Below, one piece after another: positions 9,543 through 15,755 of a stretch of 15,755 bases of DNA. Source of the stretch: JBBKWG01 sp037968835 (GTDB lineage: Bacteria; Pseudomonadota; Alphaproteobacteria; Rhodobacterales; Rhodobacteraceae); NCBI GenBank assembly GCA_037968835.1, contig JBBKWG010000268.1, positions 1-15,755 of the forward strand. The letters run 5' to 3'. Numbering within the stretch: the first letter of the stretch is position 1; every line of letters begins with the position of its first letter. A model generated the notes under the pieces. It did not search any database and was not told the DNA's origin. It saw nothing but the letters and a program-made list of their open reading frames with translations. Both the position numbers and the translations under genes were made by a program.

Positions 9543-10117
9543 ATGAACCTCAAGGTGTAAAAGCCGCCGAGCAGCAGGATGACGAAGACAGTGAACAGCA
9601 GGCCGAGATATTTCTCGATAAAGATGCGGATCGGCGGGCCGAATTTCCAGAGTAGCAGGGCCAGGACAAAGAACCGGATGCCACGCGCGACAATCGACGA
9701 GACGACGAATACCGGAAGGCTGAGACCGGTCCAGCCCGACATGATGGTGATGACCTTGTAGGGGAACGGCGTGATCCCGGCAATCAGGACCGCCCAGGCC
9801 CCCCAGTCGTTGAACCGCTGGTTGAAGGAGGCGACCGCGTCGGCCTTGCCGTAGAAATCGAAGATCGCCTGACCGATGGTGTCAAACAGCACCGCGCCGA
9901 TGAAATAGCCGAACATACCGCCGAGCACGGAGGCGACGGTTGCGACAGTTGCAATCGCCCACGCGCGGGTCGGGGCGGCGAGGACCATCGGAATGATGAG
10001 AATGTCTGGCGGAATCGGGAAGAACGAGCTTTCGATAAAGGCGACCAGCGCAAGCGCCCAAAGGGCCTTCGGGTGCGCCGAAAGCGATATCGTCCAGTCG
10101 TAAAGGCCTCTGATCAT
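9539..10117 (-). CDS. YqaA/DedA-type membrane protein
   Basis: A 192-residue integral membrane protein of the SNARE-associated/DedA superfamily, YqaA branch. Members are linked to flipping of lipid carriers or to membrane homeostasis, but the YqaA branch has no settled function. The family segment FIESSFFPIPPDILIIPMVL is at about residues 27-46, a Gly-rich GGMFGYFIGAVL re-entrant region follows, and ITPFPYKVITIMSGW (about 118-132) is the second characteristic motif. Four to five hydrophobic stretches are visible. The start at 10117 (MIRGLYDWT) is chosen because related proteins begin with a similar RLYDWT sequence; the frame is open to 10150 but the extra 11 residues look non-coding. It is translationally coupled to dsbB through GTGA. 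Confidence 0.88.
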   Translation of the reverse strand: MIRGLYDWTISLSAHPKALWALALVAFIESSFFPIPPDILIIPMVLAAPTRAWAIATVATVASVLGGMFGYFIGAVLFDTIGQAIFDFYGKADAVASFNQRFNDWGAWAVLIAGITPFPYKVITIMSGWTGLSLPVFVVSSIVARGIRFFVLALLLWKFGPPIRIFIEKYLGLLFTVFVILLLGGFYTLRFM

Positions 10118-10179
10118 TGGTTCTGCTCGATTTTGGAACCCAAAGGCCATGTGCGGGCGTTGTCGTCAAGACCCGGAGA

Positions 10180-10203
10180 GTGCAAACTGCTCTGGTTTTG
10201 CAC
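10180..10203 (+). promoter_or_regulatory. Hairpin directly before the metallopeptidase Shine-Dalgarno
   Basis: GTGCAAA (10180-10186) pairs perfectly with TTTGCAC (10197-10203), loop of 10 bases. The Shine-Dalgarno-like AAGAGGG (10204-10210) starts at the next base. It may act as an operator or influence translation. The surrounding divergent gap, 10118-10216, holds no strong promoter match. Confidence 0.45.
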
Positions 10204-10216
10204 AAGAGGGTGACGC

Positions 10217-11065
10217 ATGAAATGGCAAGGTCGCAGGGGCAGTCGGAACGTTGAGGACCGGCGCAGCATGGGAATCGCGGGCGGTGGCGGGTTGTCCCTG
10301 ATCGGTATTCTGATCGTTCTTGGGGTCGGATACTTCTTCGGAATTGACGTGACGCCGCTGTTGCAGGGCACCGGTGTTGGCGTCCAGCAGGGCGAGCCTG
10401 CCGAAATCACGCCGGCCGACGAGGCGGCGGCACAGTTCGTCTCGGTCACGCTGGCGGATACCGAAGAGATCTGGAGCGACATTTTCGCGCGTCAGGTCAG
10501 CGGCACCTATAATCCAACGACGCTGGTTCTGTTCAAGGGTGTGACGCAATCGCCCTGTGGCGGCGCATCCGGCGCGACGGGTCCGTTTTACTGTCCAGGC
10601 GACAACAAGGTCTATCTGGACACCGAATTCTTCACGACGCTGGAACAGCGCATGGGCGCGGGTGGCGACTTTGCTGCGGCTTATGTGGTCGCCCATGAAG
10701 TGGCGCATCATGTTCAGGACGAGTTGGGCATCTTGCAGCAGGCCAACCAGATCCGGGCGCAATCCAGCGAGGAACGCTCGAATGAGATCTCGGTGCGCAT
10801 CGAATTGCAGGCGGATTGCTATTCGGGAATCTGGGCGCGGGCGGCGGATGCGAAGTTCGGAACGCTGGAGCAGGGCGATATTGCCGAGGCGATGAACGCC
10901 GCCAAGCAGATCGGTGACGACACGTTGCAGCGCAGTGCGGGCCGCGTGCCACAGCCACACACCTTCACCCACGGCACCTCGGAACAGCGCCAGCGATGGT
11001 TCGCACGGGGCTTTGAATCGGGTGATCTCACGGTATGTGACACCTTCAGCACGGATAGCCTTTAA
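10217..11065 (+). CDS. Membrane-anchored neutral zinc metallopeptidase (YpfJ family)
   Basis: A 282-residue protein with an N-terminal cytoplasmic stretch opening MKWQGRRGSRNVEDRR, which is the family's characteristic start. One membrane helix follows (about residues 22-43, GGGGLSLIGILIVLGVGYFF), then a periplasmic domain. The zinc site is HEVAHH (160-165, HExxH type) preceded by YVVAH; the downstream RIELQADCYSGIWA (about 194-207) carries the acidic and cysteine residues conserved in the family. C114 and C126 (PCGGASG..YCPGD) could form a disulfide. The family (sometimes labelled zinc metalloprotease or YpfJ) has no well-defined substrate. AAGAGGG lies 6 bases before the ATG, giving a secure start. 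The gene is divergent from the yqaA-like gene. Confidence 0.9.
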   Translation: MKWQGRRGSRNVEDRRSMGIAGGGGLSLIGILIVLGVGYFFGIDVTPLLQGTGVGVQQGEPAEITPADEAAAQFVSVTLADTEEIWSDIFARQVSGTYNPTTLVLFKGVTQSPCGGASGATGPFYCPGDNKVYLDTEFFTTLEQRMGAGGDFAAAYVVAHEVAHHVQDELGILQQANQIRAQSSEERSNEISVRIELQADCYSGIWARAADAKFGTLEQGDIAEAMNAAKQIGDDTLQRSAGRVPQPHTFTHGTSEQRQRWFARGFESGDLTVCDTFSTDSL

Positions 11066-11109
11066 CCTCTTCACGCGCACCAAACTTGGCGCTATGTAAC
11101 CCCTGGTGT

Positions 11110-11195
11110 GCCCGAGTGGCGGAATGGTAGACGCAGCGGATTCAAAATCCGCCGCTGGAAACGGCGTGTCGGTTCGAATCCGACCTTGGGCACCA
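11110..11195 (+). tRNA. tRNA-Leu (anticodon CAA)
   Basis: An 86-base class II tRNA with a complete cloverleaf. Acceptor stem GCCCGAG (11110-11116) pairs with CTTGGGC (11185-11191), allowing one G-T. The D-arm contains GGCGGAATGGTAGACGC. The anticodon stem GCGGA/TCCGC encloses loop TTCAAAA (11141-11147), giving anticodon CAA at 11143-11145 and decoding UUG. A long variable arm (CGCTGGAAACGGCG) is typical of leucine tRNAs. The T-arm is GTCGG-TTCGAAT-CCGAC. Discriminator A and CCA are encoded in the DNA. No T-run terminator follows, so the precursor may run into modA, 72 bases downstream. Confidence 0.97.
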
Positions 11196-11267
11196 CATCA
11201 CTTTCCAAGTTGCGGCAATTGCGGGGTAATCCTTGCAAATTCGCGGCGGGCGTGGCCTGAAAGGTGT

Positions 11268-11990
11268 ATGACGCGGCTAAGGCTCATATTCCTGTTCTTG
11301 TTCTCGCTGGCGCAGCCACTGACGGCGGGCGAGGTCACGGTTGCGGTCGCGTCGAACTTCGCGACCACGGCCGAGACGCTGGCCGCCGCGTTTGAGGCTG
11401 AAACCGGACACGAGGTCAGGATCGTCCACGGCTCGACCGGGCAGATCTATGCGCAGATCGTGAATGGCGCGCCTTACGACGTGTTTCTGGCGGCCGACGA
11501 CAAGCGACCGACCAACTTGCTGAATGGCGGTCAGGCGCGCGCGGTCCGCACCTATGCGCTTGGCCAACTTGTTCTGGTCTCGACGATCCCAGTCGATCTT
11601 GACGCCGCGCGCGAGGCCTTCGAGGGCCGGACCGTGGCGCTGGCAGATCCGACTGTCGCACCCTACGGCCTGGCTGCGACGACCGCGATGGAGCGAATGA
11701 ACCTCGATACCGCGAAGTTCCGGCCGGTGCTGCTGTCAAATGTCGGGCAGGTGGCGTCGGTGTTCGCGACCGGCAATGCCGATATCGCCTTTGTCGCGGC
11801 GTCGCTTTTGCCTTTGCTGAAGCCAGCGCATGTCCGCACGCTTGAGGGCATTGCGCCTCCAATCCGTCAGGACGCGGCGCTGTTGCGGCGGGCGGACGAA
11901 AACGACGCGGCGCAGGCGTTCTGGGCGGCGCTGTTTTCGCAAGCCTCGCGCGACATCATCCGCAATTCCGGTTACGGCCTCGACGAATGA
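11268..11990 (+). CDS. modA: Molybdate-binding periplasmic protein ModA
   Basis: A 240-residue substrate-binding protein. The signal peptide covers residues 1-20 (MTRLRLIFLFLFSLAQPLTA). The mature part has the type II periplasmic binding fold. S29 in VAVASNF and S56 in VHGSTGQIYAQIVNG are expected oxyanion ligands, and NGAPYDVFLAADDKRP (66-81) is a hallmark of ModA proteins. Later parts include TVALADPTVAPYGLAA (about 124-139) and the hinge region LLSNVGQVASVFATGNADIAF. Tungstate is also commonly bound by this family. Start at 11268 with AAGG upstream; the frame is open through the tRNA gene but that part is not coding. The stop overlaps the modB start as ATGA. No Mo-box-like palindrome (ModE site) is recognised upstream. 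Confidence 0.95.
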   Translation: MTRLRLIFLFLFSLAQPLTAGEVTVAVASNFATTAETLAAAFEAETGHEVRIVHGSTGQIYAQIVNGAPYDVFLAADDKRPTNLLNGGQARAVRTYALGQLVLVSTIPVDLDAAREAFEGRTVALADPTVAPYGLAATTAMERMNLDTAKFRPVLLSNVGQVASVFATGNADIAFVAASLLPLLKPAHVRTLEGIAPPIRQDAALLRRADENDAAQAFWAALFSQASRDIIRNSGYGLDE

Positions 11991-12658
11991 GCGTCTGGCC
12001 AGCGATATGGCTGACGCTGAAGCTCGCCACTGTAACGACCGTCATCCTGCTGGTCATTGCGTTGCCGCTTGGCTGGTGGCTGGCGCGGACGCAAAACCGG
12101 CTGAGGCCGCTGGTCGAAGCGGTGACCGCGCTGCCGCTGGTTCTGCCGCCGACGGTGCTGGGGTTCTACCTGCTGATCTTCATGAGCCCGCAGACCGCGT
12201 TCGGTGCGTTCTGGGTCCGTGTGACCGGCGAGACGCTGACATTCAGTTTCACGGGGCTCGTCATCGCATCGTTGATCTATTCGCTGCCGTTCGCGGTGCA
12301 ACCGATGCAGACCGCGTTCATGGCGGTTCCGCAGGCGACGCTGGACGCCGCGCGCACGCTTGGCGCTTCGGCGCGCGATGCGTTCCTGTCGGTGTCGCTG
12401 CCCCTGGCGCGCCGGGGTTTTTTGACCGCGGCGGTGCTGAGCTTTGCCCACACCGTCGGCGAATTCGGCGTCGTTTTGATGGTCGGCGGCAATATACCCG
12501 GCGAAACCCGTGTCGTGTCGATCGAAGTGTTCACGGCAGTCGAGACGCTGGATTACCAGACCGCGCATCTGTTGTCGGCGTTGCTGCTGATCTTTTCGTT
12601 CACGGTGCTGACTCTGGTCTACGTCATGAACCGGCGCGGAGGGATTCAGGTTGGCTGA
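11987..12658 (+). CDS. modB: Molybdate ABC transporter permease ModB
   Basis: A 223-residue inner-membrane permease with five to six helices, forming the channel of the molybdate importer. The cytoplasmic EAA loop that contacts the ATPase is AARTLGASARDAFLSVSLPL (121-140), with the conserved glycine at 126. VTALPLVLPPTVLGFYLL (46-63) and FAHTVGEFGVVLMVGGNIPG (about 154-173) are strong ModB signatures. The start ATG overlaps the modA stop (ATGA) and the last 8 bases overlap modC, so translation of all three is coupled. Length is typical for ModB. Confidence 0.96.
   Translation: MSVWPAIWLTLKLATVTTVILLVIALPLGWWLARTQNRLRPLVEAVTALPLVLPPTVLGFYLLIFMSPQTAFGAFWVRVTGETLTFSFTGLVIASLIYSLPFAVQPMQTAFMAVPQATLDAARTLGASARDAFLSVSLPLARRGFLTAAVLSFAHTVGEFGVVLMVGGNIPGETRVVSIEVFTAVETLDYQTAHLLSALLLIFSFTVLTLVYVMNRRGGIQVG
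12638..12643 (+). promoter_or_regulatory. modC: Shine-Dalgarno that fixes the TTG start of modC
   Basis: GGAGGG lies inside the end of modB, 7 bases before the TTG at 12651. No ATG or GTG in this frame sits closer to the expected N terminus, so the TTG start is well supported. Confidence 0.7.
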
Positions 12659-13679
12659 CCGACTGGATTTCCGGCTTCGGGTGCGGCGCGGCAATATGTT
12701 CACGCTCGATGTCGAGGACAGCGTGCCTTTGTCGGGCGTGACCGCGATCACCGGGCCGTCGGGCGGCGGAAAGACGACGCTTTTGCGGGCGCTGGCCGGG
12801 CTGGAAGCCGGGGCCGAGGCGCGGGTGCGCTTTCGCGGCGAGGTCTGGGACGACGGGCGCGATCATGTCCCGACCGAAGCGCGCCGCATCGGGTTCGTGT
12901 TTCAGGACCCTCAGCTTTTTCCGCATCTGAGCGTGGCGGGCAATCTGGCCTATGGCGCGAAACGGCGGGAGGTCAAATCCTATGATGCGATTGTCGACGC
13001 GCTGGAACTGGGTCCGCTGATGTCGCGCGGCGTTCTCGGGCTGTCGGGGGGCGAACAGCGCCGGGTTGCCTTGGGGCGGGCGCTGGCGTCGAACCCGGCG
13101 ATCCTGTTTCTTGACGAACCGCTGGTCGGTCTTGACGGACCGCGCAAATCGGAACTTCTGCCCTATGTCGGGCGCGCGGTTGCCGAAGCGCGGGTGCCGG
13201 CACTTTACGTAAGCCATGCCGGCGACGAGGTGACGACGCTGGCGGACCGGGTTCTGGGGCTTGCGGGTGGACGCCTTACCGGCTGGTTGCCGCCGCCCGC
13301 ACGCCTTATAGCGCGCGTGATCGGCGAGGCTGACGGCGGCAAGTGTCTGCGGATCGAAGGTGCGGATGAAAGTGCTGGCGTCGATTTCGTGATGCCGCTC
13401 AGGGCGCGGATCGGCGAGCGGATCGGGTTGGGTCTGCCGCCTGACAGCGTCATGGTCAGCGCCATTCATCCGGGGCGCAATATCGCGGTGGCGGTGCTGC
13501 CGGGCGAAGTGCTCGACGCCGATCAGGGGCTCGCCATCTCGGTTTTCGGTCAGCGTCTGCATCTGGGTCGGGGCGGCGTTCATGCGAGAGGAACCCGCGT
13601 CTGGCTGTCGATCCTGCGCCTGCTGCCGCGCCCCGAACCGAACGATTCGTCCACAGATCTCCGCAAGACAGACCAATAG
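12651..13679 (+). CDS. modC: Molybdate ABC transporter ATP-binding protein ModC
   Basis: A 342-residue ATPase that powers the importer. Walker A is GPSGGGKT (residues 35-42), the Q-loop is in FVFQDPQLFPHLSV, the ABC signature is LSGGE (131-135), Walker B is ILFLDEP (151-157) and the switch histidine is H189 (YVSHAGDEV). The C-terminal third (about 230-330) matches the TOBE/MOP regulatory domain of ModC, which binds molybdate in related transporters, including NIAVAVLPGEVLDAD and VWLSILRLLPR. The start codon is TTG, preceded by GGAGGG. The gene overlaps modB by 8 bases. The last residues (EPNDSSTDLRKTDQ) form a short polar tail. No clear terminator follows the TAG. Confidence 0.96.
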   Translation: MADRLDFRLRVRRGNMFTLDVEDSVPLSGVTAITGPSGGGKTTLLRALAGLEAGAEARVRFRGEVWDDGRDHVPTEARRIGFVFQDPQLFPHLSVAGNLAYGAKRREVKSYDAIVDALELGPLMSRGVLGLSGGEQRRVALGRALASNPAILFLDEPLVGLDGPRKSELLPYVGRAVAEARVPALYVSHAGDEVTTLADRVLGLAGGRLTGWLPPPARLIARVIGEADGGKCLRIEGADESAGVDFVMPLRARIGERIGLGLPPDSVMVSAIHPGRNIAVAVLPGEVLDADQGLAISVFGQRLHLGRGGVHARGTRVWLSILRLLPRPEPNDSSTDLRKTDQ

Positions 13680-14255
13680 CCGTTTTGATCGGTGATTGGT
13701 GCCGTTTGGCAAACGCAAGTGGTGCTTGACCCTCCGTCAACTTTTCGCCGCATTCGTCAGGGTCGATTGTCGCGATTGATGCGCGGTTGGAAACGATCAC
13801 GGGTGAAACGGATTTGGTGAGAGTAGCGGCCGGTTGCGGGTCGGCGTTGCGGCGTTGGATGAAGCGAGCAGGGGCGGCGGGCACATCGTTTCCAAGGCGT
13901 GAACAACGGAGTTCACGCGAAGGGACGGCGCACCCGGATCCTGGCGTCAAGCGCACTCCTGCATAGCGTGTATTTTGCCCCTTTTCTGCCTTTTTCCTTT
14001 GGAATTCGCGGTGAATTGGCTAGATTTTGCCTACCTCGCTGGGGGGTAGTGTCGCGGCAAATGGGGGTGCCGCACACGCTTTGCAGGGTGACCTGCAAGG
14101 GTGGGTATCGAGTGCTGCCGTTTGGCGGCGGGGAACGATGCGCCCCGTGTGAAGTAAGGCCCTGGGTGGAGGGTCATCACGGATCCCGCGTCGTTTCCCG
14201 CCTGATTATCCGGCTGGCGCGTCGTGCCGCAATCCCTCGTATCGGGGGATTTGCC
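13680..14255 (+). other. 576-base non-coding region with palindromes and tandem hairpins
   Basis: No convincing gene. Near modC lie CGTTTGGCAAACG (13703-13715) and TTGAC-N5-GTCAA (13726-13740), both operator-like palindromes. GCGTGAAC/GTTCACGC (13897-13904 and 13911-13918) is a perfect 8-bp inverted repeat around a 6-base loop. A pyrimidine-rich, lower-GC stretch at 13966-14030 contains a weak promoter match (TTGGAA 13999-14004, 16-base gap, TAGATT 14021-14026). The remainder is a chain of hairpins, listed separately. The Hint frame is open from a GTG at 13899, but its codons (AGA, AGG, CTA, CGA, GTA) are unlike those of the neighbouring genes, so it is read as leader. Confidence 0.6.
14031..14175 (+). 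ncRNA. Candidate structured leader or small RNA
   Basis: Successive stem-loops: CTACCTC with GGGGTAG (14031-14049); GTGT plus GCGGCA with TGCCGC plus ACAC (14049-14077, ten pairs, one bulged C); TTGCAGG-GTGA-CCTGCAA (14081-14098); GCTGCC-GTTT-GGCGGC (14114-14129, one G-T); CGGGG with CCCCG (14129-14147, competes at its first base); GGCCCT with AGGGTC (14158-14175). They begin just past a weak -10 match. No known riboswitch or small-RNA family is recognised. GC-rich DNA forms stems easily, so this is tentative. Confidence 0.35.
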
Positions 14256-14849
14256 ATGGGATCGTCTGTTTCATCCGTCACGCCATGTTTTACGCCCGGA
14301 ACGCTGATTGCGACCGATCGCGGACAGCGCCCGATCGAGGCGTTGCGGCGCGGCGATCTGGTCGTGACGCGCGACAACGGGTTGCAGCGCGTCTATTGGT
14401 GCGGGCGGCGCGACGTCGGTTTTTCCGAGCTGATCGCCGAGCCGGAATTGCAGCCGGTCCTGATCCGCGCCGACGCCTTCGCCGAGGGCAGCCCTTCGCG
14501 CGACATGATCGTCAGTCCCGCCCACCGGTTCCTCGTCGGGCCCGGCCAGACCCAGATGGAGACGGGCGGGGAAGTGGCGCTGATCGCGGCGCGACATCTG
14601 ATCGACCGCACGCGGATCATGCCAGCGCGGATGCTTGGGGTCAGCTACCTTCACTTGTTGTGCGCGCGTCACGAGATCGTGCTGGCCGACGGGGTCTGGA
14701 CCGAGAGTTTCCATCCCGACGACCGGGTAATGCAGGGGATCGGCAATCGGCAGCGTCTGGAATTGCTGGGCCTCTTTCCCGAAATCGCGACGATCGGCGC
14801 GGCTGTCCGGTTTCCGCCCGCGCGAAGGATCGTCGGCGAGGGTGAATGA
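14256..14849 (+). CDS. Free-standing Hint (hedgehog/intein) domain protein
   Basis: A 197-residue protein consisting almost wholly of a bacterial Hint domain. In this fold the first cysteine attacks its preceding peptide bond (N-S acyl shift). Here C11 in TPCFTPGTLIATDRGQRPIE (residues 9-28) starts the domain; RRGDLVVTRDNG (31-42) and RDMIVSPAHRFLV (82-94) match the next conserved blocks, with H90 in the place of the block B histidine. SYLHLLCARHEIVLADGVW (130-148), then TESFHP, is the characteristic C-terminal block of the rhodobacterial version. Only ten residues precede C11 and there is no signal peptide, so any cargo must be tiny or supplied otherwise; such proteins often carry N-terminal extracellular repeats, absent here. 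GGGGGA (14244-14249) lies 6 bases before the ATG. The function is unknown. Confidence 0.85.
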   Translation: MGSSVSSVTPCFTPGTLIATDRGQRPIEALRRGDLVVTRDNGLQRVYWCGRRDVGFSELIAEPELQPVLIRADAFAEGSPSRDMIVSPAHRFLVGPGQTQMETGGEVALIAARHLIDRTRIMPARMLGVSYLHLLCARHEIVLADGVWTESFHPDDRVMQGIGNRQRLELLGLFPEIATIGAAVRFPPARRIVGEGE

Positions 14850-14886
14850 TGCAGGCGAGCGACGTCGGCGGGTGATGCCGGCGAGC

Positions 14887-14899
14887 GGGGCGCTGCCCC
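14887..14899. terminator. Bidirectional terminator-like hairpin between convergent genes
   Basis: GGGGC-GCT-GCCCC is a perfect 5-bp GC stem with a 3-base loop, between the Hint gene (ends 14849) and the MobA-like gene (ends 14936). On the plus strand TATTTTG follows 11 bases later, farther than usual for intrinsic termination. The hairpin is directly followed by repeat copy 2. Confidence 0.45.
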
Positions 14900-14906
14900 G
14901 GACCCC

Positions 14907-14933
14907 GAGGTATTTTGCGACAAGGTGAAATGG
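14907..14933. repeat. Dispersed 3'-end repeat, copy 2
   Basis: Plus strand begins GAGGTATTTTGCGACA and continues to GTGAAATGG, nearly identical to copy 1 at 913-938. It begins 2 bases past the TGA of the MobA-like gene, the same relative position and orientation as copy 1 has to trmFO. Confidence 0.65.
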
Positions 14934-14935
14934 TA

Positions 14936-15529
14936 TCAGGATGGTGTCTGGGTGCGGATGCGCCAGGCGTCCCAGGCCTCGGGTGTGTCGAGGTCGGCGG
15001 TGGCGCGGTCGTCGGCGAAGGCGACCCGTTGAATGTCCTCGCCCGTCAGCAAGGCCTTGCCGCCCTCGTCGCCCTGAAGCGTGGCGAAGGCGGGGATGAG
15101 ACGGGCGGGAAAGATGATCGGGGTGCCCGGTCTGCCATCAGGATCGGTGGCGCGGGTGATCCGGTTACCGTCGAGCGCAAAGGCGGCGAGGACGGCGCGG
15201 ATGTCGTCAGTGTCCATCGACGGCACGTCCGGCAACAGTATTGCGAGCGGTTGGCGCTTTTGAAGCGCGCGGGCGGCGGTGCGCAGTGACGCGGCCATGC
15301 CCTCGTCCGCGTCGGCGACATCGAGACGCGTGAAGTCGAGACCTGTGAGGCTGTCGCGACGCGCGGTATCGTCGGGGCGCAGCGTCACGGCAACAGGGCA
15401 GCCGGTGGCGAGAGCGCGCATCGCCTGCCGCCGCAACAGCGGGGTTTCGCCGATGGTTTCCAGCAGCTTGTCCCGCCCGCGCATCCGCGTCGATGCGCCG
15501 GCGGCGGGCAGGACGATCAGCGGCGTCAC
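14936..15529 (-). CDS. MobA/MocA-like nucleotidyltransferase
   Basis: A 197-residue soluble protein of the MobA-like NTP-transferase family. The nucleotide-binding start is LPAAGASTRMRGRDKLL (residues 7-23), ADEGMAASLR (74-83) contacts the pterin substrate in MocA-type enzymes, LLPDVPSMD (98-106) contains the metal-binding aspartate D101, and GRPGTPIIFPARL (132-144) plus QGDEGGKALL (152-161) complete the fold. MocA transfers CMP and MobA transfers GMP to molybdenum cofactor. The mixed DVP motif does not settle which, but EGMAASLR and the GD-GAR-like loop favour the MocA side. The GTG start (15529) overlaps the livM stop as GTGA. modABC lies 1.3 kb away on the opposite strand, so a molybdenum role fits, but coupling to livM is unexplained. 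Confidence 0.82.
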   Translation of the reverse strand: MTPLIVLPAAGASTRMRGRDKLLETIGETPLLRRQAMRALATGCPVAVTLRPDDTARRDSLTGLDFTRLDVADADEGMAASLRTAARALQKRQPLAILLPDVPSMDTDDIRAVLAAFALDGNRITRATDPDGRPGTPIIFPARLIPAFATLQGDEGGKALLTGEDIQRVAFADDRATADLDTPEAWDAWRIRTQTPS

Positions 15530-15755
15530 TTTTCGGGGATCAGCCCGCGTGGACTGAACCGCAGCACCAAGAGCAGCACCAGACCCATGGTCAGCAGCCG
15601 CATATGGGCGGCACTTTCCAGCAGGTGGTCTTTCAGCGCCGAGCCGTCCGACATGCCAGCGGTGATCAACTGGATGAAGCCGAGGCCGAGTGGTTCGACC
15701 ATGACCCACAGGAACCAGATCAGGAAGCCGCCGAGGACCGCGCCGAAGTTGTTGC
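15526..15755 (-). CDS. LivM-like branched-chain amino-acid ABC permease, C-terminal part
   Basis: The last 76 codons of a gene entering from the right edge. The visible end contains NNFGAVLGGFLIWFLWVMVEPL, two hydrophobic stretches with a charged loop between (SDGSALKDHLL), then MRLLTMGLVLLLVLRFSPRG and LIPEK. The pattern GAVLGG and the closing LRFSPRGLIPE are hallmarks of LivM, one of two permeases in high-affinity branched-chain amino-acid importers. Other members of the LivHM family carry amides or urea, so the substrate cannot be fixed. The stop overlaps the start of the MobA-like gene, which would be translated from the same mRNA. Confidence 0.85.
   Translation of the reverse strand, partial: NNFGAVLGGFLIWFLWVMVEPLGLGFIQLITAGMSDGSALKDHLLESAAHMRLLTMGLVLLLVLRFSPRGLIPEK

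Noticed and set aside
11106..11267. An upstream extension of modA across the tRNA gene
   Set aside because: The tRNA forms a full cloverleaf and the ModA signal peptide begins at 11268.
13960..14010. A third copy of the gene-end repeat, from GTATTTTGCC near 13970
   Set aside because: Only about nine bases match; the GAGG before and the GACA and GTGAA after are missing.
14041..14160. Cobalamin, TPP or molybdenum-cofactor riboswitch in the hairpin-rich leader
   Set aside because: None of the conserved core sequences of these classes was found, and the location after modABC rather than before it does not favour a molybdenum switch.
13899..14255. N-terminal extension of the Hint protein from a GTG at 13899, including several cysteines
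   Set aside because: The codons include AGA, AGG, CTA, CGA and GTA, unlike the neighbouring genes. The stretch overlaps the hairpin chain, the GTG has no spaced Shine-Dalgarno, and a good one precedes the ATG at 14256.

Overview
The window is GC-rich, gene-dense chromosomal DNA that most resembles an alphaproteobacterium of the Rhodobacterales (Rhodobacteraceae/Roseobacter type). The clues are a Usg-family protein, TrmFO, a YqaA-type membrane protein beside DsbB, a free-standing bacterial Hint-domain protein, a GyrA with an acidic tail, and a promoter laid out like a CtrA target. The order placement is inferred from gene content; no database search was possible. Nothing looks phage-borne, plasmid-borne or transposon-borne.

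Layout. Positions 1-6891 are all on the minus strand: gyrA (6891-4120), a secreted barrel-like protein (3949-3200), a DoxX-like membrane protein (2986-2375), trmFO (2308-947), and a SAM methyltransferase whose stop overlaps the start of gluQ, cut off by the left edge. A divergent control region (6892-7082) separates gyrA from usg (7083-7352, plus). Next come three minus-strand envelope genes, probably one unit: yqaA-like (10117-9539), dsbB (9542-9081) and an MscS-type channel (9021-7375). Plus-strand genes follow: a zinc metallopeptidase (10217-11065), tRNA-Leu(CAA) (11110-11195), the molybdate importer modABC (11268-13679), a 576-base non-coding stretch rich in hairpins, and a Hint-domain protein (14256-14849). 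At the right edge, on the minus strand, the last part of a livM-like permease overlaps a MobA/MocA-like nucleotidyltransferase (15529-14936).

How the genes work together. modABC forms a translationally coupled molybdate importer (overlapping stops and starts; modC begins with TTG after a strong Shine-Dalgarno). The MobA/MocA-like gene nearby could act on molybdenum cofactor, but it is coupled to a branched-chain amino-acid permease gene, so that link is only positional. gluQ, trmFO and the tRNA gene concern tRNA and its modification. dsbB, mscS and yqaA concern the envelope.

Most interesting unexplained sequence: (1) a run of tandem hairpins at 14031-14175 in the leader of the Hint gene; (2) a cluster of TTAA half-sites at 4020-4078 that fits a CtrA-activated promoter for the secreted barrel-like gene; (3) a near-identical short repeat just past the stop codons of trmFO and the MobA-like gene; (4) a 15-bp direct repeat bracketing the likely gyrA promoter. 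No complete novel defence or mobile system was seen.
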